The notes under the pieces were generated by a model. That model was not told the origin of the DNA. It searched no databases and worked only from the letters and a program-made list of their open reading frames with translations. From Burkholderia lata (GTDB lineage Bacteria; Pseudomonadota; Gammaproteobacteria; Burkholderiales; Burkholderiaceae), in NCBI RefSeq assembly GCF_902499335.1, contig NZ_CABVQK010000020.1, positions 62,001-126,000 of the forward strand: 64,000 nucleotides of DNA. The letters are read 5' to 3'. The position numbers were made by a program, and so were the translations under genes. Numbering within the stretch: the stretch's first letter is position 1; every line of letters starts with the position of its first letter. This document shows positions 9,593 to 18,797 of the stretch, one piece after another.

Positions 9593-9834
9593 GCGCGCAA
9601 GGCGGCCGGCAGGGCGCCGGGGGGCAGCAGGTTGGCGGGACGGCTAGGCATTAAAATGGGCGGTATGCGCGTCATCAAAACCCGCGATTATAAGTGGGAT
9701 CGGGGTGGCTCCCGCCGTTCCGCACCAACGGTTACGCCCCATGCCGGGCCAGCATGTATCATGCGCGGCACCGGCGAGCGGCGGCCAGGCAAGCCAGACA
9801 ATTTTCCATGCACGCAACTGAGAGAAGAGAATCG

Positions 9835-11229
9835 ATGATCTCCCAATCCATCTTCAAGGCATATGACATTCGTGGCGTGGTCGGCAAGACGCTCGACACC
9901 GACACCGCGCGCGGGATCGGCCGGGCATTCGGCAGCGAAGTGCGCGCGCAGGGCGGCGATGCGGTGGTCGTCGCGCGCGACGGCCGCCTGTCCGGGCCGG
10001 ACCTCGTCGGCGCGCTGGCCGACGGCCTGCGTGCGGCGGGCGTCGACGTCGTCGACGTCGGCATGGTGCCCACGCCGGTCGGCTATTTCGCGGCGAACGT
10101 CCCGCTCGCGCTGAAGGGCGGCGAGCGTCGCGTCGATTCGTGCATCGTCGTCACGGGCAGCCACAACCCGCCCGACTACAACGGCTTCAAGATGGTGCTG
10201 CGCGGCGCGGCGATCTACGGCGAGCAGATCCAGGCGCTGTACCAACGCATCGTCGACGAGCGCTTCGAGACGGGCAGCGGCTCGTACGAGCAGTTCGACG
10301 TGGCTGATCAATACATCGCGCGCATCGTCGGCGACATCAAGCCGGCCCGCCCGATGAAGCTCGTCGTCGACGCCGGCAACGGCGTGGCAGGCCCGCTCGC
10401 GACGCGCCTGTTCAAGGCGCTCGGCTGCGAGCTCGTCGAGCGCTTCACCGACATCGACGGTACGTTCCCGAACCACCACCCCGATCCCGCCCACCCGGAA
10501 AACCTGCAGGACGTGATCCAGGCGCTGAAGGACACCGACGCCGAGATCGGCTTCGCGTTCGACGGCGACGGCGACCGCCTCGGCGTCGTCACGAAGGACG
10601 GCCAGATCATCTATCCGGACCGCCAGCTGATGCTGTTCGCGGAAGAGGTGCTGTCGCGCAACCCGGGCGCGCAGATCATCTATGACGTGAAGTGCACGCG
10701 CCACCTCGCGCAATGGGTGAAGTCGAAGGGCGGCGAGCCGCTGATGTGGAAGACGGGCCACTCGCTCGTGAAGGCGAAGCTGCGCGAGACGGGTGCGCCG
10801 CTCGCCGGTGAAATGAGCGGCCACGTGTTCTTCAAGGATCGCTGGTACGGCTTCGACGACGGTCTCTACACGGGCGCACGCCTGCTCGAGATCATCGCGA
10901 AGACGGCCGATCCGAGCGCGCTGCTGAACGGGCTGCCGGACGCGATGAGCACGCCCGAACTGCAGCTGTGGCTCGACGAAGGCGAGAACTTCCGCCTGAT
11001 CGACAAGCTGCAGAAAGAGGCGAAGTTCGACGGCGCCGAGGAAGTCGTGACGATCGACGGCCTGCGTGTCGAGTACCCGGACGGCTTCGGCCTCGCGCGT
11101 TCGTCGAACACGACGCCGGTCGTCGTGATGCGTTTCGAATCCGAGACGCAGGAAGGGCTCAAGCGCATCCAGGAGGACTTCCGCCGCGTGCTGACGGCCG
11201 CGAAGCCGGACGTCAAGCTGCCGTTCTGA
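9835..11229 (+). CDS. manB: Phosphomannomutase/phosphoglucomutase (ManB/AlgC type)
   Basis: 464 residues from the ATG at 9835, close to the length of AlgC. The active phosphoserine is Ser109 in VVTGSHNPPDYNG; the metal-binding loop is Asp243-Gly-Asp245-Gly-Asp247-Arg; the sugar-binding GEMSGHVFF segment and the C-terminal phosphate-binding SSNTTPVVVMRFE segment are present. The enzyme interconverts the 6- and 1-phosphates of mannose and glucose, feeding GDP-mannose/GDP-rhamnose and UDP-glucose synthesis for lipopolysaccharide and exopolysaccharide. It begins the plus-strand core block and ends at its own terminator. Confidence 0.93.
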   Translation: MISQSIFKAYDIRGVVGKTLDTDTARGIGRAFGSEVRAQGGDAVVVARDGRLSGPDLVGALADGLRAAGVDVVDVGMVPTPVGYFAANVPLALKGGERRVDSCIVVTGSHNPPDYNGFKMVLRGAAIYGEQIQALYQRIVDERFETGSGSYEQFDVADQYIARIVGDIKPARPMKLVVDAGNGVAGPLATRLFKALGCELVERFTDIDGTFPNHHPDPAHPENLQDVIQALKDTDAEIGFAFDGDGDRLGVVTKDGQIIYPDRQLMLFAEEVLSRNPGAQIIYDVKCTRHLAQWVKSKGGEPLMWKTGHSLVKAKLRETGAPLAGEMSGHVFFKDRWYGFDDGLYTGARLLEIIAKTADPSALLNGLPDAMSTPELQLWLDEGENFRLIDKLQKEAKFDGAEEVVTIDGLRVEYPDGFGLARSSNTTPVVVMRFESETQEGLKRIQEDFRRVLTAAKPDVKLPF

Positions 11230-11291
11230 GCCTCGGCGGCCTGCGGGCCGCCAACGGCGCGATGGTGAGTCCGATCGTCGCGCCACCCCCG

Positions 11292-11329
11292 AAAAGCGGC
11301 GCACGCTACACGCGTGCGGCCGCTTTTTG
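11292..11329 (+). terminator. Rho-independent terminator after manB
   Basis: Stem AGCGGC-GCACGC pairs with GCGTGC-(G)-GCCGCT around a 5-base loop, with one bulged G, followed by TTTTT at 11324-11328. It separates manB from the waaC-kdoO-waaA group, which would then need its own promoter in the roughly 75 bases before waaC. Confidence 0.8.
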
Positions 11330-11404
11330 TCTGTCTGGGCCTCCGGGCGCGATAAAATCGCTCCTTTCTGCTTGTCGCCGGCTGCCTGCCGGCGTTTTTT
11401 CAGC

Positions 11405-12400
11405 GTGCAAAAGATCCTGATCGTGCGCGTGTCGTCGCTGGGCGACGTCGTGCACAACATGCCGGTGATCGCCGATATCCGGCGCCGCCACCCCGATGCG
11501 CAGATCGACTGGCTCGTCGAGGAAAGCTTCGTCGACCTGGTCAAGCTCGTCGACGGCGTGCGCAACGTGCTGCCGTTTTCGCTGCGCCGCTGGCGCAAGA
11601 AGCCGTTCTCGGGCGCCACGTGGCGCGAGATCCGCGCCTTCCACCGGCGTCTCGCGGCCGAGCAGTACGACCTCGTGATCGACTGCCAGGGCCTCATCAA
11701 GACGGCCTGGGTCGCGAGCTGGGCGCGCGGCCCGCTCGTCGGGCTCGGCAACCGCACCGACGGCGCCGGCTACGAGTGGCCCGTGCGTTTCTTCTATCGC
11801 AAGCGCGTGCCGATCGCGCCGCGCACGCACGTCGTCGAGCGCTCGCGGCAACTCGTCGCGGCCGCGCTGGGCGACCCGGTGCCGACGCCGGCCGATCCGG
11901 TCGACTTCGGCCTCGATACGCGCGCGGCGGCGCTCGCGGTGGCCGCGCTCGGCCTGAACCTGCCGGTGCCGTACGTGGTGTTCGTCCATGCGACGTCGCG
12001 CGCCGACAAGCAGTGGCCGGACGCCGCGTGGATCGAGCTCGGCCAGGCACTCGTGCGGCGCGGCGCGTCGCTCGTGCTGCCGTGGGGCAACGACGCGGAG
12101 CGCGCGACCAGCGAGCGGCTCGCGAAGGAGTTCGGCGCGGCGGCGATCGTGCCGCCGCGGCTGTCGCTGCCGGCCGTGGTCGGGCTGATCGACGGCGCGG
12201 CCGCCACCGTCGGGGTTGATACAGGTCTGGTTCACATCGCGGCCGCGCTGAAGCGGCCGACGGTCGAACTGTACAATTTCGCGACGGCCTGGCGGACCGG
12301 CGGCTACTGGTCGCCGAACGTCGTCAATCTCGGCACGGCGGGGCAACCCCCGTCGATCGCGCAAGTGAAGTCGGCGCTCGCGGGCTTCGGTCTCCTGTAA
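11405..12400 (+). CDS. waaC: Lipopolysaccharide heptosyltransferase I
   Basis: 331 residues starting at the GTG at 11405 (QKILIVRVSSLGDVVHN); earlier in-frame starts would run back through the terminator. The N-terminal KILIVRVSSLGDVVHNMPV and the C-terminal VGVDTGLVHIAAALKRPTV (D-T-G-L-x-H) are the hallmarks of GT9 heptosyltransferases. It transfers L-glycero-D-manno-heptose from the ADP-sugar to Kdo in the inner core on the cytoplasmic side of the inner membrane. The downstream kdoO and waaA genes act on the same Kdo region, so the three form a functional core operon. Confidence 0.93.
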   Translation: MQKILIVRVSSLGDVVHNMPVIADIRRRHPDAQIDWLVEESFVDLVKLVDGVRNVLPFSLRRWRKKPFSGATWREIRAFHRRLAAEQYDLVIDCQGLIKTAWVASWARGPLVGLGNRTDGAGYEWPVRFFYRKRVPIAPRTHVVERSRQLVAAALGDPVPTPADPVDFGLDTRAAALAVAALGLNLPVPYVVFVHATSRADKQWPDAAWIELGQALVRRGASLVLPWGNDAERATSERLAKEFGAAAIVPPRLSLPAVVGLIDGAAATVGVDTGLVHIAAALKRPTVELYNFATAWRTGGYWSPNVVNLGTAGQPPSIAQVKSALAGFGLL

Positions 12401-12434
12401 CGCTGTCACACGCGCGAACCCACGCGAACCGAAC

Positions 12435-13319
12435 ATGAGCGAATCCCAGATCATCGAAGTCCCGTCCGCCGACTGGAGCGGACACAACCTGTCGGCGCCG
12501 CGCGAGCAGCTGCTGGCCGCCGTCGAGGAAGGCAAGGTGCTGTATTTCCCGCACCTGCGCTTCGCGATCGAAGGCGGCGAGGAAGCGCTGCTCGATCCGG
12601 CGCTCGCCGATCCGAAACGCAAGAACATCAGCCTCGCGCCGAACGGCGGCGCGCTCGCCGGCGTGCTCGGCGACAGCGTTACGCAGTCGGCGGTGCGCGC
12701 GCTGGTCGCGCGCTTCCAGCAGCAGGCCGGCACGCTCGTCGACGGCCTCTTTCCCGAGTATCGCGGCAAGCTGCGCGTCGCACCGACGAGCCTGCGGCTG
12801 ATGCAGGTCGAGACGCGCCAGACGTCGTGGCGCAAGGACGACAGCCGGCTGCACGTCGATGCGTTCCCGTCGCGGCCCAACTACGGCGAGCGCATCCTGC
12901 GCGTGTTCACGAACGTGAACCCGGCCGGCGTGCCGCGCGTGTGGCGCGTCGGCGAGCCGTTCGAGGACGTCGCGAAACGCTTCCTGCCGCACATCAAGCC
13001 GCAGTTGCCGGGTGCCGCATGGCTGCTGAACCTGCTGCACGTGACGAAGTCGCCGCGCAGCGCGTACGACCACCTGATGCTGAACCTGCACGACAGCATG
13101 AAGGCCGATCTCGACTACCAGAAGACGAGCCCGCAGGAGACGATGCCGTTTCCGCCGGGCTGCGTGTGGATATGTTTCTCGGATCAGACTTCGCACGCTG
13201 TGATGTCCGGCCAGTTCATGCTCGAACAGACCTTCTTCCTGCCGGTGGATGCGATGGTCCGCCGCGAATGCGCGCCGCTCGGCATTCTCGAACGCCTGAA
13301 GGGCAGGGCGCTGGTTTGA
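12435..13319 (+). CDS. kdoO: Kdo 3-hydroxylase (Fe(II)/2-oxoglutarate dioxygenase)
   Basis: 294 residues, the size of the Kdo dioxygenase described in Burkholderia ambifaria and Yersinia pestis. The iron-binding facial triad is visible as His140-x-Asp142 in SRLHVDAFPSRPN and His254 in SDQTSHAVMSGQF. The enzyme oxidises carbon 3 of Kdo to give Ko (D-glycero-D-talo-oct-2-ulosonic acid), replacing the outer or inner Kdo with an acid-stable sugar. No signal peptide is seen, so it acts on the cytoplasmic face. Placement between the Kdo transferase and heptosyltransferase genes fits its substrate. Confidence 0.93.
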   Translation: MSESQIIEVPSADWSGHNLSAPREQLLAAVEEGKVLYFPHLRFAIEGGEEALLDPALADPKRKNISLAPNGGALAGVLGDSVTQSAVRALVARFQQQAGTLVDGLFPEYRGKLRVAPTSLRLMQVETRQTSWRKDDSRLHVDAFPSRPNYGERILRVFTNVNPAGVPRVWRVGEPFEDVAKRFLPHIKPQLPGAAWLLNLLHVTKSPRSAYDHLMLNLHDSMKADLDYQKTSPQETMPFPPGCVWICFSDQTSHAVMSGQFMLEQTFFLPVDAMVRRECAPLGILERLKGRALV

Positions 13320-13356
13320 GCGCGCCTCTTCTCCGAAGCAACACGAGGGCCGCTGC

Positions 13357-14712
13357 ATGCTGAGGGTGATCTATCGCGCGCTGTGGTGGCTCGTCGCACC
13401 GATCGCCGTCATCCGGCTTTACGTGCGCTCGCGCAAGGAGCGCGGCTATCGCGAACACATCGGCGAACGTTTCGGCCACGTGGCGGGCCGCTCGCGCGAC
13501 GACCGCGCGCCGCTGATCTGGGTGCATGCGGTATCGGTCGGCGAGACGCGCGCGGCGCAGCCGCTGATCGACGCGCTGATGCACGCGCGCCCCGATGCGC
13601 GCATCCTGCTCACGCACATGACGCCGAGCGGGCGTGCGACCGGCGAACAGATCTTCGGCGATCGCGTGCTGCGCTGCTACCTGCCGTACGACATGCCCGG
13701 CGCGGTGCGGCGCTTCCTGCGCGCGTGGCGGCCGACGCTCGGCCTCGTGATGGAAACCGAGGTGTGGCCGACGCTGATCGACGAGTGCCGCCGCGCGGAC
13801 GTGCCGCTGGTGCTGACCAATGCGCGCATGTCGGCGCGTTCGTTCCGGCGCGCGGGGAAGTTCGGCGCGGCGACGCACGACGTGTTCGGCGGCTTCTCGC
13901 GCGTGCTCGCGCAGAGCCCGGCCGATGCGGAGCGGCTGACGTCACTCGGCGCGCGCAACGTGGCCGTGCTCGGCAACCTGAAGTTCGACATGACGACGCC
14001 GCCGGAACTCGCGGCGCGCGGCCATGCATGGCGCGACGCGATCGGTTCGCGGCCGGTGTGGGTCGCCGCGAGCACGCGCGAGAACGAGGAGGCGCTGGTG
14101 CTCGAGGCATTCGCGGCGATGCGCACGCCCGGCGCGCTGCTGGTGCTCGTGCCGCGCCATCCGCAGCGTTTTGCCGAGGTCGAGGCGCTCGTCGAGCGCA
14201 GCGGGCTCAAGTGCGTGCGACGCTCCGTCTGGGCGGCCGACACGACGGCGCTCGCGGCCGGCCGGCCGGCCGCCGGGTCGCTGCCGGACGACGTGACGGT
14301 GCTGCTCGGCGATTCGATGGGCGAACTCGGCGCGTATTACGCGGCCGCCGACATCGCGTTCATCGGCGGCAGCCTGTTGCCGCTCGGCGGCCAGAACCTG
14401 ATCGAAGCGTGCGCGGTCGGCGTGCCGGTGCTGATCGGGAAGCACGTGTTCAACTTCACGCAGGCGACCGCCGACGCGGTCGCGGCCGGCGCGGCGCTGC
14501 AGGTCGAGGATCCGCTCGATCTCGCGCACGTGCTCGACGCGCTGTTCGCCGACAAGGCGCGCCGCATTGCGATGGGCGCGGCCGGCGCGGCATTCGCGTC
14601 GCGTCACCGCGGCGCGACCGCACGCACGGTCGACGTGCTCGCGGCCCTGCTGCCGCCCGCCGAGCGTGGCGTGCGCGCGCGGCAGGACGCGCAGGACACG
14701 TCCGACGAATAG
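13357..14712 (+). CDS. waaA: 3-deoxy-D-manno-octulosonic acid (Kdo) transferase
   Basis: 451 residues. The N-terminus has the membrane anchor (LWWLVAPIAVIRLY) and the basic KERGYREHIGERFG segment. Glu63 in HAVSVGETRAAQP is the catalytic base position of the family, and METEVWP and VLGNLKFD follow. The C-terminal domain shows GGSLLPLGGQNLIEA, the CMP-Kdo binding region. WaaA transfers Kdo from CMP-Kdo to lipid IVA. It follows kdoO by 37 bases and converges with ureG. Confidence 0.95.
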   Translation: MLRVIYRALWWLVAPIAVIRLYVRSRKERGYREHIGERFGHVAGRSRDDRAPLIWVHAVSVGETRAAQPLIDALMHARPDARILLTHMTPSGRATGEQIFGDRVLRCYLPYDMPGAVRRFLRAWRPTLGLVMETEVWPTLIDECRRADVPLVLTNARMSARSFRRAGKFGAATHDVFGGFSRVLAQSPADAERLTSLGARNVAVLGNLKFDMTTPPELAARGHAWRDAIGSRPVWVAASTRENEEALVLEAFAAMRTPGALLVLVPRHPQRFAEVEALVERSGLKCVRRSVWAADTTALAAGRPAAGSLPDDVTVLLGDSMGELGAYYAAADIAFIGGSLLPLGGQNLIEACAVGVPVLIGKHVFNFTQATADAVAAGAALQVEDPLDLAHVLDALFADKARRIAMGAAGAAFASRHRGATARTVDVLAALLPPAERGVRARQDAQDTSDE

Positions 14713-14775
14713 ACAAAGGCGGCGCAATGCCGCCGGGAGTACGCGTGGCGGCACCGTAGGGCGCCGCCGCGCCGC

Positions 14776-15423
14776 TCAGATCGTCAGCAAACCCTTCTTC
14801 TCGATGAACGCGATCACGTCCGCGACGCCTTCGAGCGCCTTCAGGTTCGTCATCACGTAAGGCCGTTCGCCGCGCATCTTCTTCGTGTCGGACGCCATCA
14901 CGTCGAGGTTCGCACCGACCAGCGGCGCGAGATCCGTCTTGTTGATCACGAGCAGGTCGGACTTCGTGATGCCGGGGCCGCCCTTGCGCGGAATCTTCTC
15001 GCCGCCCGCGACGTCGATCACGTAGATCGTCAGGTCCGACAGCTCGGGGCTGAAGGTCGCCGCGAGGTTGTCGCCGCCCGATTCGATGAACACGATGTCG
15101 GCATCGGGAAAGCGCGACAGCATCCGGTCGACGGCCTCGAGGTTGATCGACGCGTCCTCGCGGATCGCCGTGTGCGGGCAGCCGCCCGTCTCGACGCCCA
15201 TGATGCGTTCCTCGGGCAGCGCGCCCGCGACCGTCAGCAGCCGCTGGTCTTCCTTCGTATAGATGTCGTTGGTGATCGCGACGAGGTCGTACTTGTCGCG
15301 CATCGCCTTGCACAGCATTTCGAGCAGCGTGGTCTTGCCGGAGCCGACGGGGCCGCCGATGCCGACGCGCAGCGGCGGCAGTTTCTTCGTGCGGCGGGCG
15401 GAGGAGGGAGCAGGTGCGTTCAT
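14776..15423 (-). CDS. ureG: Urease accessory GTPase UreG
   Basis: 215 residues read from the ATG at 15423 (MNAPAPSSARRTKKLP), the normal UreG length. The P-loop VGIGGPVGSGKTTLLEML and the metal-binding region GVETGGCPHTAIREDAS (Cys-Pro-His) are clear, as are ESGGDNL and the NKTDLAP base-recognition motif. UreG hydrolyses GTP to drive nickel delivery from UreE into the UreABC-UreDFH pre-activation complex. It is the last gene of the urease operon, 17 bases after ureF. The 63-base gap to waaA contains a GGCGGC/GCCGCC hairpin (14718-14734) but no T-tract. Confidence 0.97.
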   Translation of the reverse strand: MNAPAPSSARRTKKLPPLRVGIGGPVGSGKTTLLEMLCKAMRDKYDLVAITNDIYTKEDQRLLTVAGALPEERIMGVETGGCPHTAIREDASINLEAVDRMLSRFPDADIVFIESGGDNLAATFSPELSDLTIYVIDVAGGEKIPRKGGPGITKSDLLVINKTDLAPLVGANLDVMASDTKKMRGERPYVMTNLKALEGVADVIAFIEKKGLLTI

Positions 15424-15440
15424 GGCGGGTAGCGTCGGGT

Positions 15441-16121
15441 TCAGGAGCGGAACAACCGCGAATACTGGGTTTCGTGCCGCGCGGACAGGATGCCGAGCTG
15501 CGGCGCGAACGTGTTGACGGCGTCGGGCGGCGTCGCGAGCGCGCGGCGCACGGCCGCGTCGATCGCGCCGCGCAGCGCAACGATGATGCGTTGCCCGGCG
15601 AGCTGGCCGAGCGGTACGGCCTTCAGCGCGGCGGATGTCTGGTTCTCGACCCAGCCGAATGCGTATGCGGCGAGCACCGCGTCGGCGCTCGCGTCGTGCG
15701 CGGCGGCTGCGTACGCGAACGCAGTGGGGAGCGCGATCGGCTTGATCGTTGCGAGTGTCGCGCGGCGCGCGGCATCGCCCCATTCGAGCGACGCGCAGAG
15801 CTGCGCGAGCGACCAGCCCATCTGTTCGGTCTCGCGTCGCAGTTCCGCCGATTCGCGGCTCGCGATGAACCACGCATTTTCGGCGGCGAGCGCCGGTGCG
15901 TCGTGCGCGTGCCAGCGCGCGAGCTGGTGCGCGAGGAACGGCAGCTCGCCGTGCGCGAGCACGTCGGTCAGGCCGCTCGCGATCCAGTCGCGCGCGGTAT
16001 CCGCGTCGTGGATCAGGTTCGCGTCGAGCGCCGCTTCCAACCCCTGCGAATAGCTGAACGCACCGATCGGCAGCGCCGGCGACGCAAGGTGCAGCAGCGC
16101 GACGAGTTCAGTGGTGGTCAT
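15441..16121 (-). CDS. ureF: Urease accessory protein UreF
   Basis: 226 residues from the ATG at 16121 (MTTTELVALLHLASPALPIGAFSYSQGLEAAL). The PALPIGAFSYSQGLE segment is the UreF signature. The protein is largely helical and acts as the GTPase partner that couples UreG to the UreD-urease complex. Its start lies inside the end of ureE (14-base overlap), so the two are translationally coupled. The longer upstream reading frame is only the overlap with the His/Asp repeat of ureE. Confidence 0.95.
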   Translation of the reverse strand: MTTTELVALLHLASPALPIGAFSYSQGLEAALDANLIHDADTARDWIASGLTDVLAHGELPFLAHQLARWHAHDAPALAAENAWFIASRESAELRRETEQMGWSLAQLCASLEWGDAARRATLATIKPIALPTAFAYAAAAHDASADAVLAAYAFGWVENQTSAALKAVPLGQLAGQRIIVALRGAIDAAVRRALATPPDAVNTFAPQLGILSARHETQYSRLFRS

Positions 16122-16725
16122 GGCCGTGCGCGCAACCGGGACCATGCTGATGATCGTGATCGTGATCGTGATCGTGATCGTGATCGTGATCGTGCGAATG
16201 CGAGTGGCCGTGATGCTCGCCGAACACCTGCTGCGCGATCGCGTAATCCTCGGCGAACGTCGCATCGTGCCCGTGCTTGTGGCCGCCGCCGTACGCGCCG
16301 GCTTCCGGCTGGAACGGTGCAAGGGTCTCCTCGACCTGCGTGCCGAGCCGGCGCAGCATGTCCGCGAGCACCGGATCGGCTTCGAGCTTCAGGTAGCCGT
16401 CGCCGATCTCGACCGGCGTGTGACGGTTGCCGAGGTGGTACGCGGCGCGCATCAGCGTGAGCGGATCGGCGGCGCGCACGCGCAGCACGGTCTCGGGCGC
16501 CGCGGCAACGCGCACGAGTGCGCCGTCGTCGGCGACGAGCACGTCGCCGTCGCGCAGGATCGTGCCGCGCGGCAGCAGGACCGCGACGTCCTCGCCGGTG
16601 TCGAGCGTCGCCGCGAGGCGGCTCTTGCAGCGGGCGTCATAGGCGAGCGTGAGCGTCGGTGCGCGCGCGACGAGCGACGCGGCGAGTTTCACGTTCGGGG
16701 CAATGCGTTTGTCGAGGGTGCGCAT
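16108..16725 (-). CDS. ureE: Urease nickel chaperone UreE with long His-rich tail
   Basis: 205 residues. The N-terminal peptide-binding domain and the central GGHKHGHDATFAEDY region containing the metal-binding histidine pair are typical. The C-terminal 30 residues are dominated by alternating His-Asp, ending GPGCAHGHDHH, a nickel-binding tail longer than in many UreE proteins. UreE receives nickel and passes it to UreG. The tail is encoded by an in-frame hexanucleotide repeat and could vary in length between strains. The gene sits between ureC (22 bases away) and ureF (overlapping). Confidence 0.95.
   Translation of the reverse strand: MRTLDKRIAPNVKLAASLVARAPTLTLAYDARCKSRLAATLDTGEDVAVLLPRGTILRDGDVLVADDGALVRVAAAPETVLRVRAADPLTLMRAAYHLGNRHTPVEIGDGYLKLEADPVLADMLRRLGTQVEETLAPFQPEAGAYGGGHKHGHDATFAEDYAIAQQVFGEHHGHSHSHDHDHDHDHDHDHDHQHGPGCAHGHDHH
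16152..16193. repeat. Hexanucleotide tandem repeat, seven copies of GATCGT
   Basis: Seven perfect GATCGT units lie inside the 3' end of ureE. Read on the minus strand each unit encodes His-Asp, so the repeat builds the nickel-binding tail. Six-base units keep the frame, so slippage would change tail length without breaking the gene. Confidence 0.97.
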
Positions 16726-16747
16726 GAATCGAAGACCGGCAATCGGA

Positions 16748-18454
16748 TCAGAACAGGAAATAGCGCTGCGCCATCGGCAGCACCGTGGCTGGCTCGCAGG
16801 TGAGCAACTGGCCGTCGGCGATCACGTCGTAGGTTTCGGGATCAACGCTGATCGACGGGCGCCACGCGTTGTGGATCATGTCGGCCTTCGTCACGTTGCG
16901 GCAGTTGCGCACGGGCACGATCCGCTTCGCGAGGCCGTAGCGTTCCGCGATGCCCGCATCGGCGGCCATCTGCGACACGAAGGTCAGCGACGTGCGCGCG
17001 AGCGCACCGCCGCGGGTGGCGAACATCTCGCGATAGTGGACCGGCTGCGGCGTCGGGATCGACGCGTTCGGGTCGCCCATCTGCGCCATCGCGATCATCC
17101 CGCCCTTCAGGATCATCGACGGCTTGATCCCGAAGAACGCAGGCTCCCACAGCACGAGGTCGGCCCACTTGCCGGGCTCGATCGAGCCGACTTCGTGCGC
17201 AATGCCGTGCGTGAGCGCCGGGTTGATCGTGTACTTCGCGACGTAGCGCTTCGCGCGGAAGTTGTCGTTGCGCGTGCTGTCTTCCGGCAGCGCGCCGCGC
17301 TGCACCTTCATCTTGTGCGCGGTCTGCCAGGTGCGGATGATCACCTCGCCGACGCGGCCCATCGCCTGCGAATCGGACGACAGCATCGACAGCGCGCCGA
17401 GATCGTGCAGGATGTCCTCGGCCGCGATCGTCTCGCGGCGGATCCGCGATTCCGCGAACGCGAGATCCTCGGCGATCGACGGATCGAGGTGATGGCACAC
17501 CATCAGCATGTCGAGATGTTCGTCGAGCGTGTTGATCGTGTACGGGCGCGTCGGGTTGGTCGACGACGGCAGCACGTTCGCCTCGCCGCACACCTTCAGG
17601 ATGTCGGGCGCATGGCCGCCGCCCGCACCTTCGGTGTGGTACGTGTGGATCGTGCGGCCCTTGAATGCGGCGACCGTCGATTCGACGAAGCCGCCTTCGT
17701 TCAGCGTGTCGGTGTGGATCGCGACCTGCGTGTCGGTGTCGTCGGCGACGGAAAGACAGTTGTCGATCGCGGCGGGCGTCGTGCCCCAGTCCTCGTGCAG
17801 CTTCAGCCCAATCGCACCGGCCGCGATCTGCTCGACGAGCGGCTGCGGCAGGCTCGCGTTGCCCTTGCCGAGAAAGCCGAGGTTGATTGGCCAGCCGTCA
17901 GCGGCCTGCAGCATCCGCTCCATGTGCCACGGGCCCGGCGTGCAGGTCGTCGCGTTGGTGCCGGTGGCCGGCCCCGTGCCCCCGCCGAGCATCGTCGTGA
18001 TGCCGGACGCGAGTGCCTCGTCGATCTGCTGCGGGCTGATGAAGTGGATGTGCGTGTCGATGCCGCCGGCCGTTACGATCAACCCTTCGCCGGCGATCAC
18101 CTCGGTCGCGGCGCCGATCGCGATCGTCACGCCCGGCTGGATGTCGGGATTGCCGGCCTTGCCGATTGCGGCGATGCGGCCGTGCTTGATCGCGATGTCG
18201 GCCTTCACGATGCCCCAGTGATCGAGGATCACCGCGTTCGTGATGACCGTGTCGGGCACGTCGGCGGCGACACGCTGCGACTGGCCCATGCCGTCGCGGA
18301 TCACTTTCCCGCCGCCGAATTTCACTTCCTCGCCGTAGGTCGTGAAGTCGCGTTCGATCTCGATCAGCAGTTCGGTATCGGCGAGCCGGACGCGGTCGCC
18401 CGTCGTCGGCCCGAACATTTCCGCGTACGCGCGGCGGCTCAAGCGTAGTGTCAT
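16748..18454 (-). CDS. ureC: Urease alpha subunit
   Basis: 568 residues, full length. The nickel ligands and active-site segments are intact: GGIDTHIHFISP, GLKLHEDWGTTP with the carbamylated Lys (about residue 218), AIHTDTLNE, HTYHTEGAGGGHAPD and the flap MVCHHLD. UreC carries the dinuclear nickel centre that hydrolyses urea to ammonia and carbamate in the cytoplasm. It follows ureB by 29 bases and precedes ureE by 22. Confidence 0.98.
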   Translation of the reverse strand: MTLRLSRRAYAEMFGPTTGDRVRLADTELLIEIERDFTTYGEEVKFGGGKVIRDGMGQSQRVAADVPDTVITNAVILDHWGIVKADIAIKHGRIAAIGKAGNPDIQPGVTIAIGAATEVIAGEGLIVTAGGIDTHIHFISPQQIDEALASGITTMLGGGTGPATGTNATTCTPGPWHMERMLQAADGWPINLGFLGKGNASLPQPLVEQIAAGAIGLKLHEDWGTTPAAIDNCLSVADDTDTQVAIHTDTLNEGGFVESTVAAFKGRTIHTYHTEGAGGGHAPDILKVCGEANVLPSSTNPTRPYTINTLDEHLDMLMVCHHLDPSIAEDLAFAESRIRRETIAAEDILHDLGALSMLSSDSQAMGRVGEVIIRTWQTAHKMKVQRGALPEDSTRNDNFRAKRYVAKYTINPALTHGIAHEVGSIEPGKWADLVLWEPAFFGIKPSMILKGGMIAMAQMGDPNASIPTPQPVHYREMFATRGGALARTSLTFVSQMAADAGIAERYGLAKRIVPVRNCRNVTKADMIHNAWRPSISVDPETYDVIADGQLLTCEPATVLPMAQRYFLF

Positions 18455-18483
18455 GTTGCTGTTCCTGAAGAGCGGGGCGCGGC

Positions 18484-18789
18484 TTACAGCGGCCCCATCA
18501 CCTTGCCCTGAAAACCGTAGACGGCGCGATCGCCCGCGAGGGCGACCAGTTCGACGGTGCGCGTCTGGCCGGGCTCGAAGCGCACCGCGGTGCCGGCCGC
18601 GATGTTCAGGCGAAAGCCGCGCGCGGCCGCGCGATCGAACGACAGTGCGTCGTTGACTTCGAAGAAGTGGTAGTGCGAGCCGACCTGCACCGGGCGGTCG
18701 CCGGTGTTCGCGACGACGAGCGTCAGCGTCGCGCGGCCCGCGTTCAGTTCGTGTTCGCCGTCGTCGGTGAGGATTTCGCCGGGGATCAT
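18484..18789 (-). CDS. ureB: Urease beta subunit
   Basis: 101 residues from the ATG at 18789 (MIPGEILTDDGEHELN), preceded by GTGAGG at good spacing; a GTG four codons earlier is less likely because it overlaps the ureA stop. VQVGSHYHFFEVN and FEPGQTRTVELVALAG are conserved beta-subunit segments. It packs with UreA and UreC in the (ABC)3 enzyme. The start lies eight bases after the ureA stop. Confidence 0.96.
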   Translation of the reverse strand: MIPGEILTDDGEHELNAGRATLTLVVANTGDRPVQVGSHYHFFEVNDALSFDRAAARGFRLNIAAGTAVRFEPGQTRTVELVALAGDRAVYGFQGKVMGPL

Positions 18790-18797
18790 GCGGGGCC

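Noticed and set aside
14718..14735. Hairpin after ureG and waaA considered as a terminator
   Set aside because: The stem GGCGGC/GCCGCC is short and no T-tract follows on either strand.
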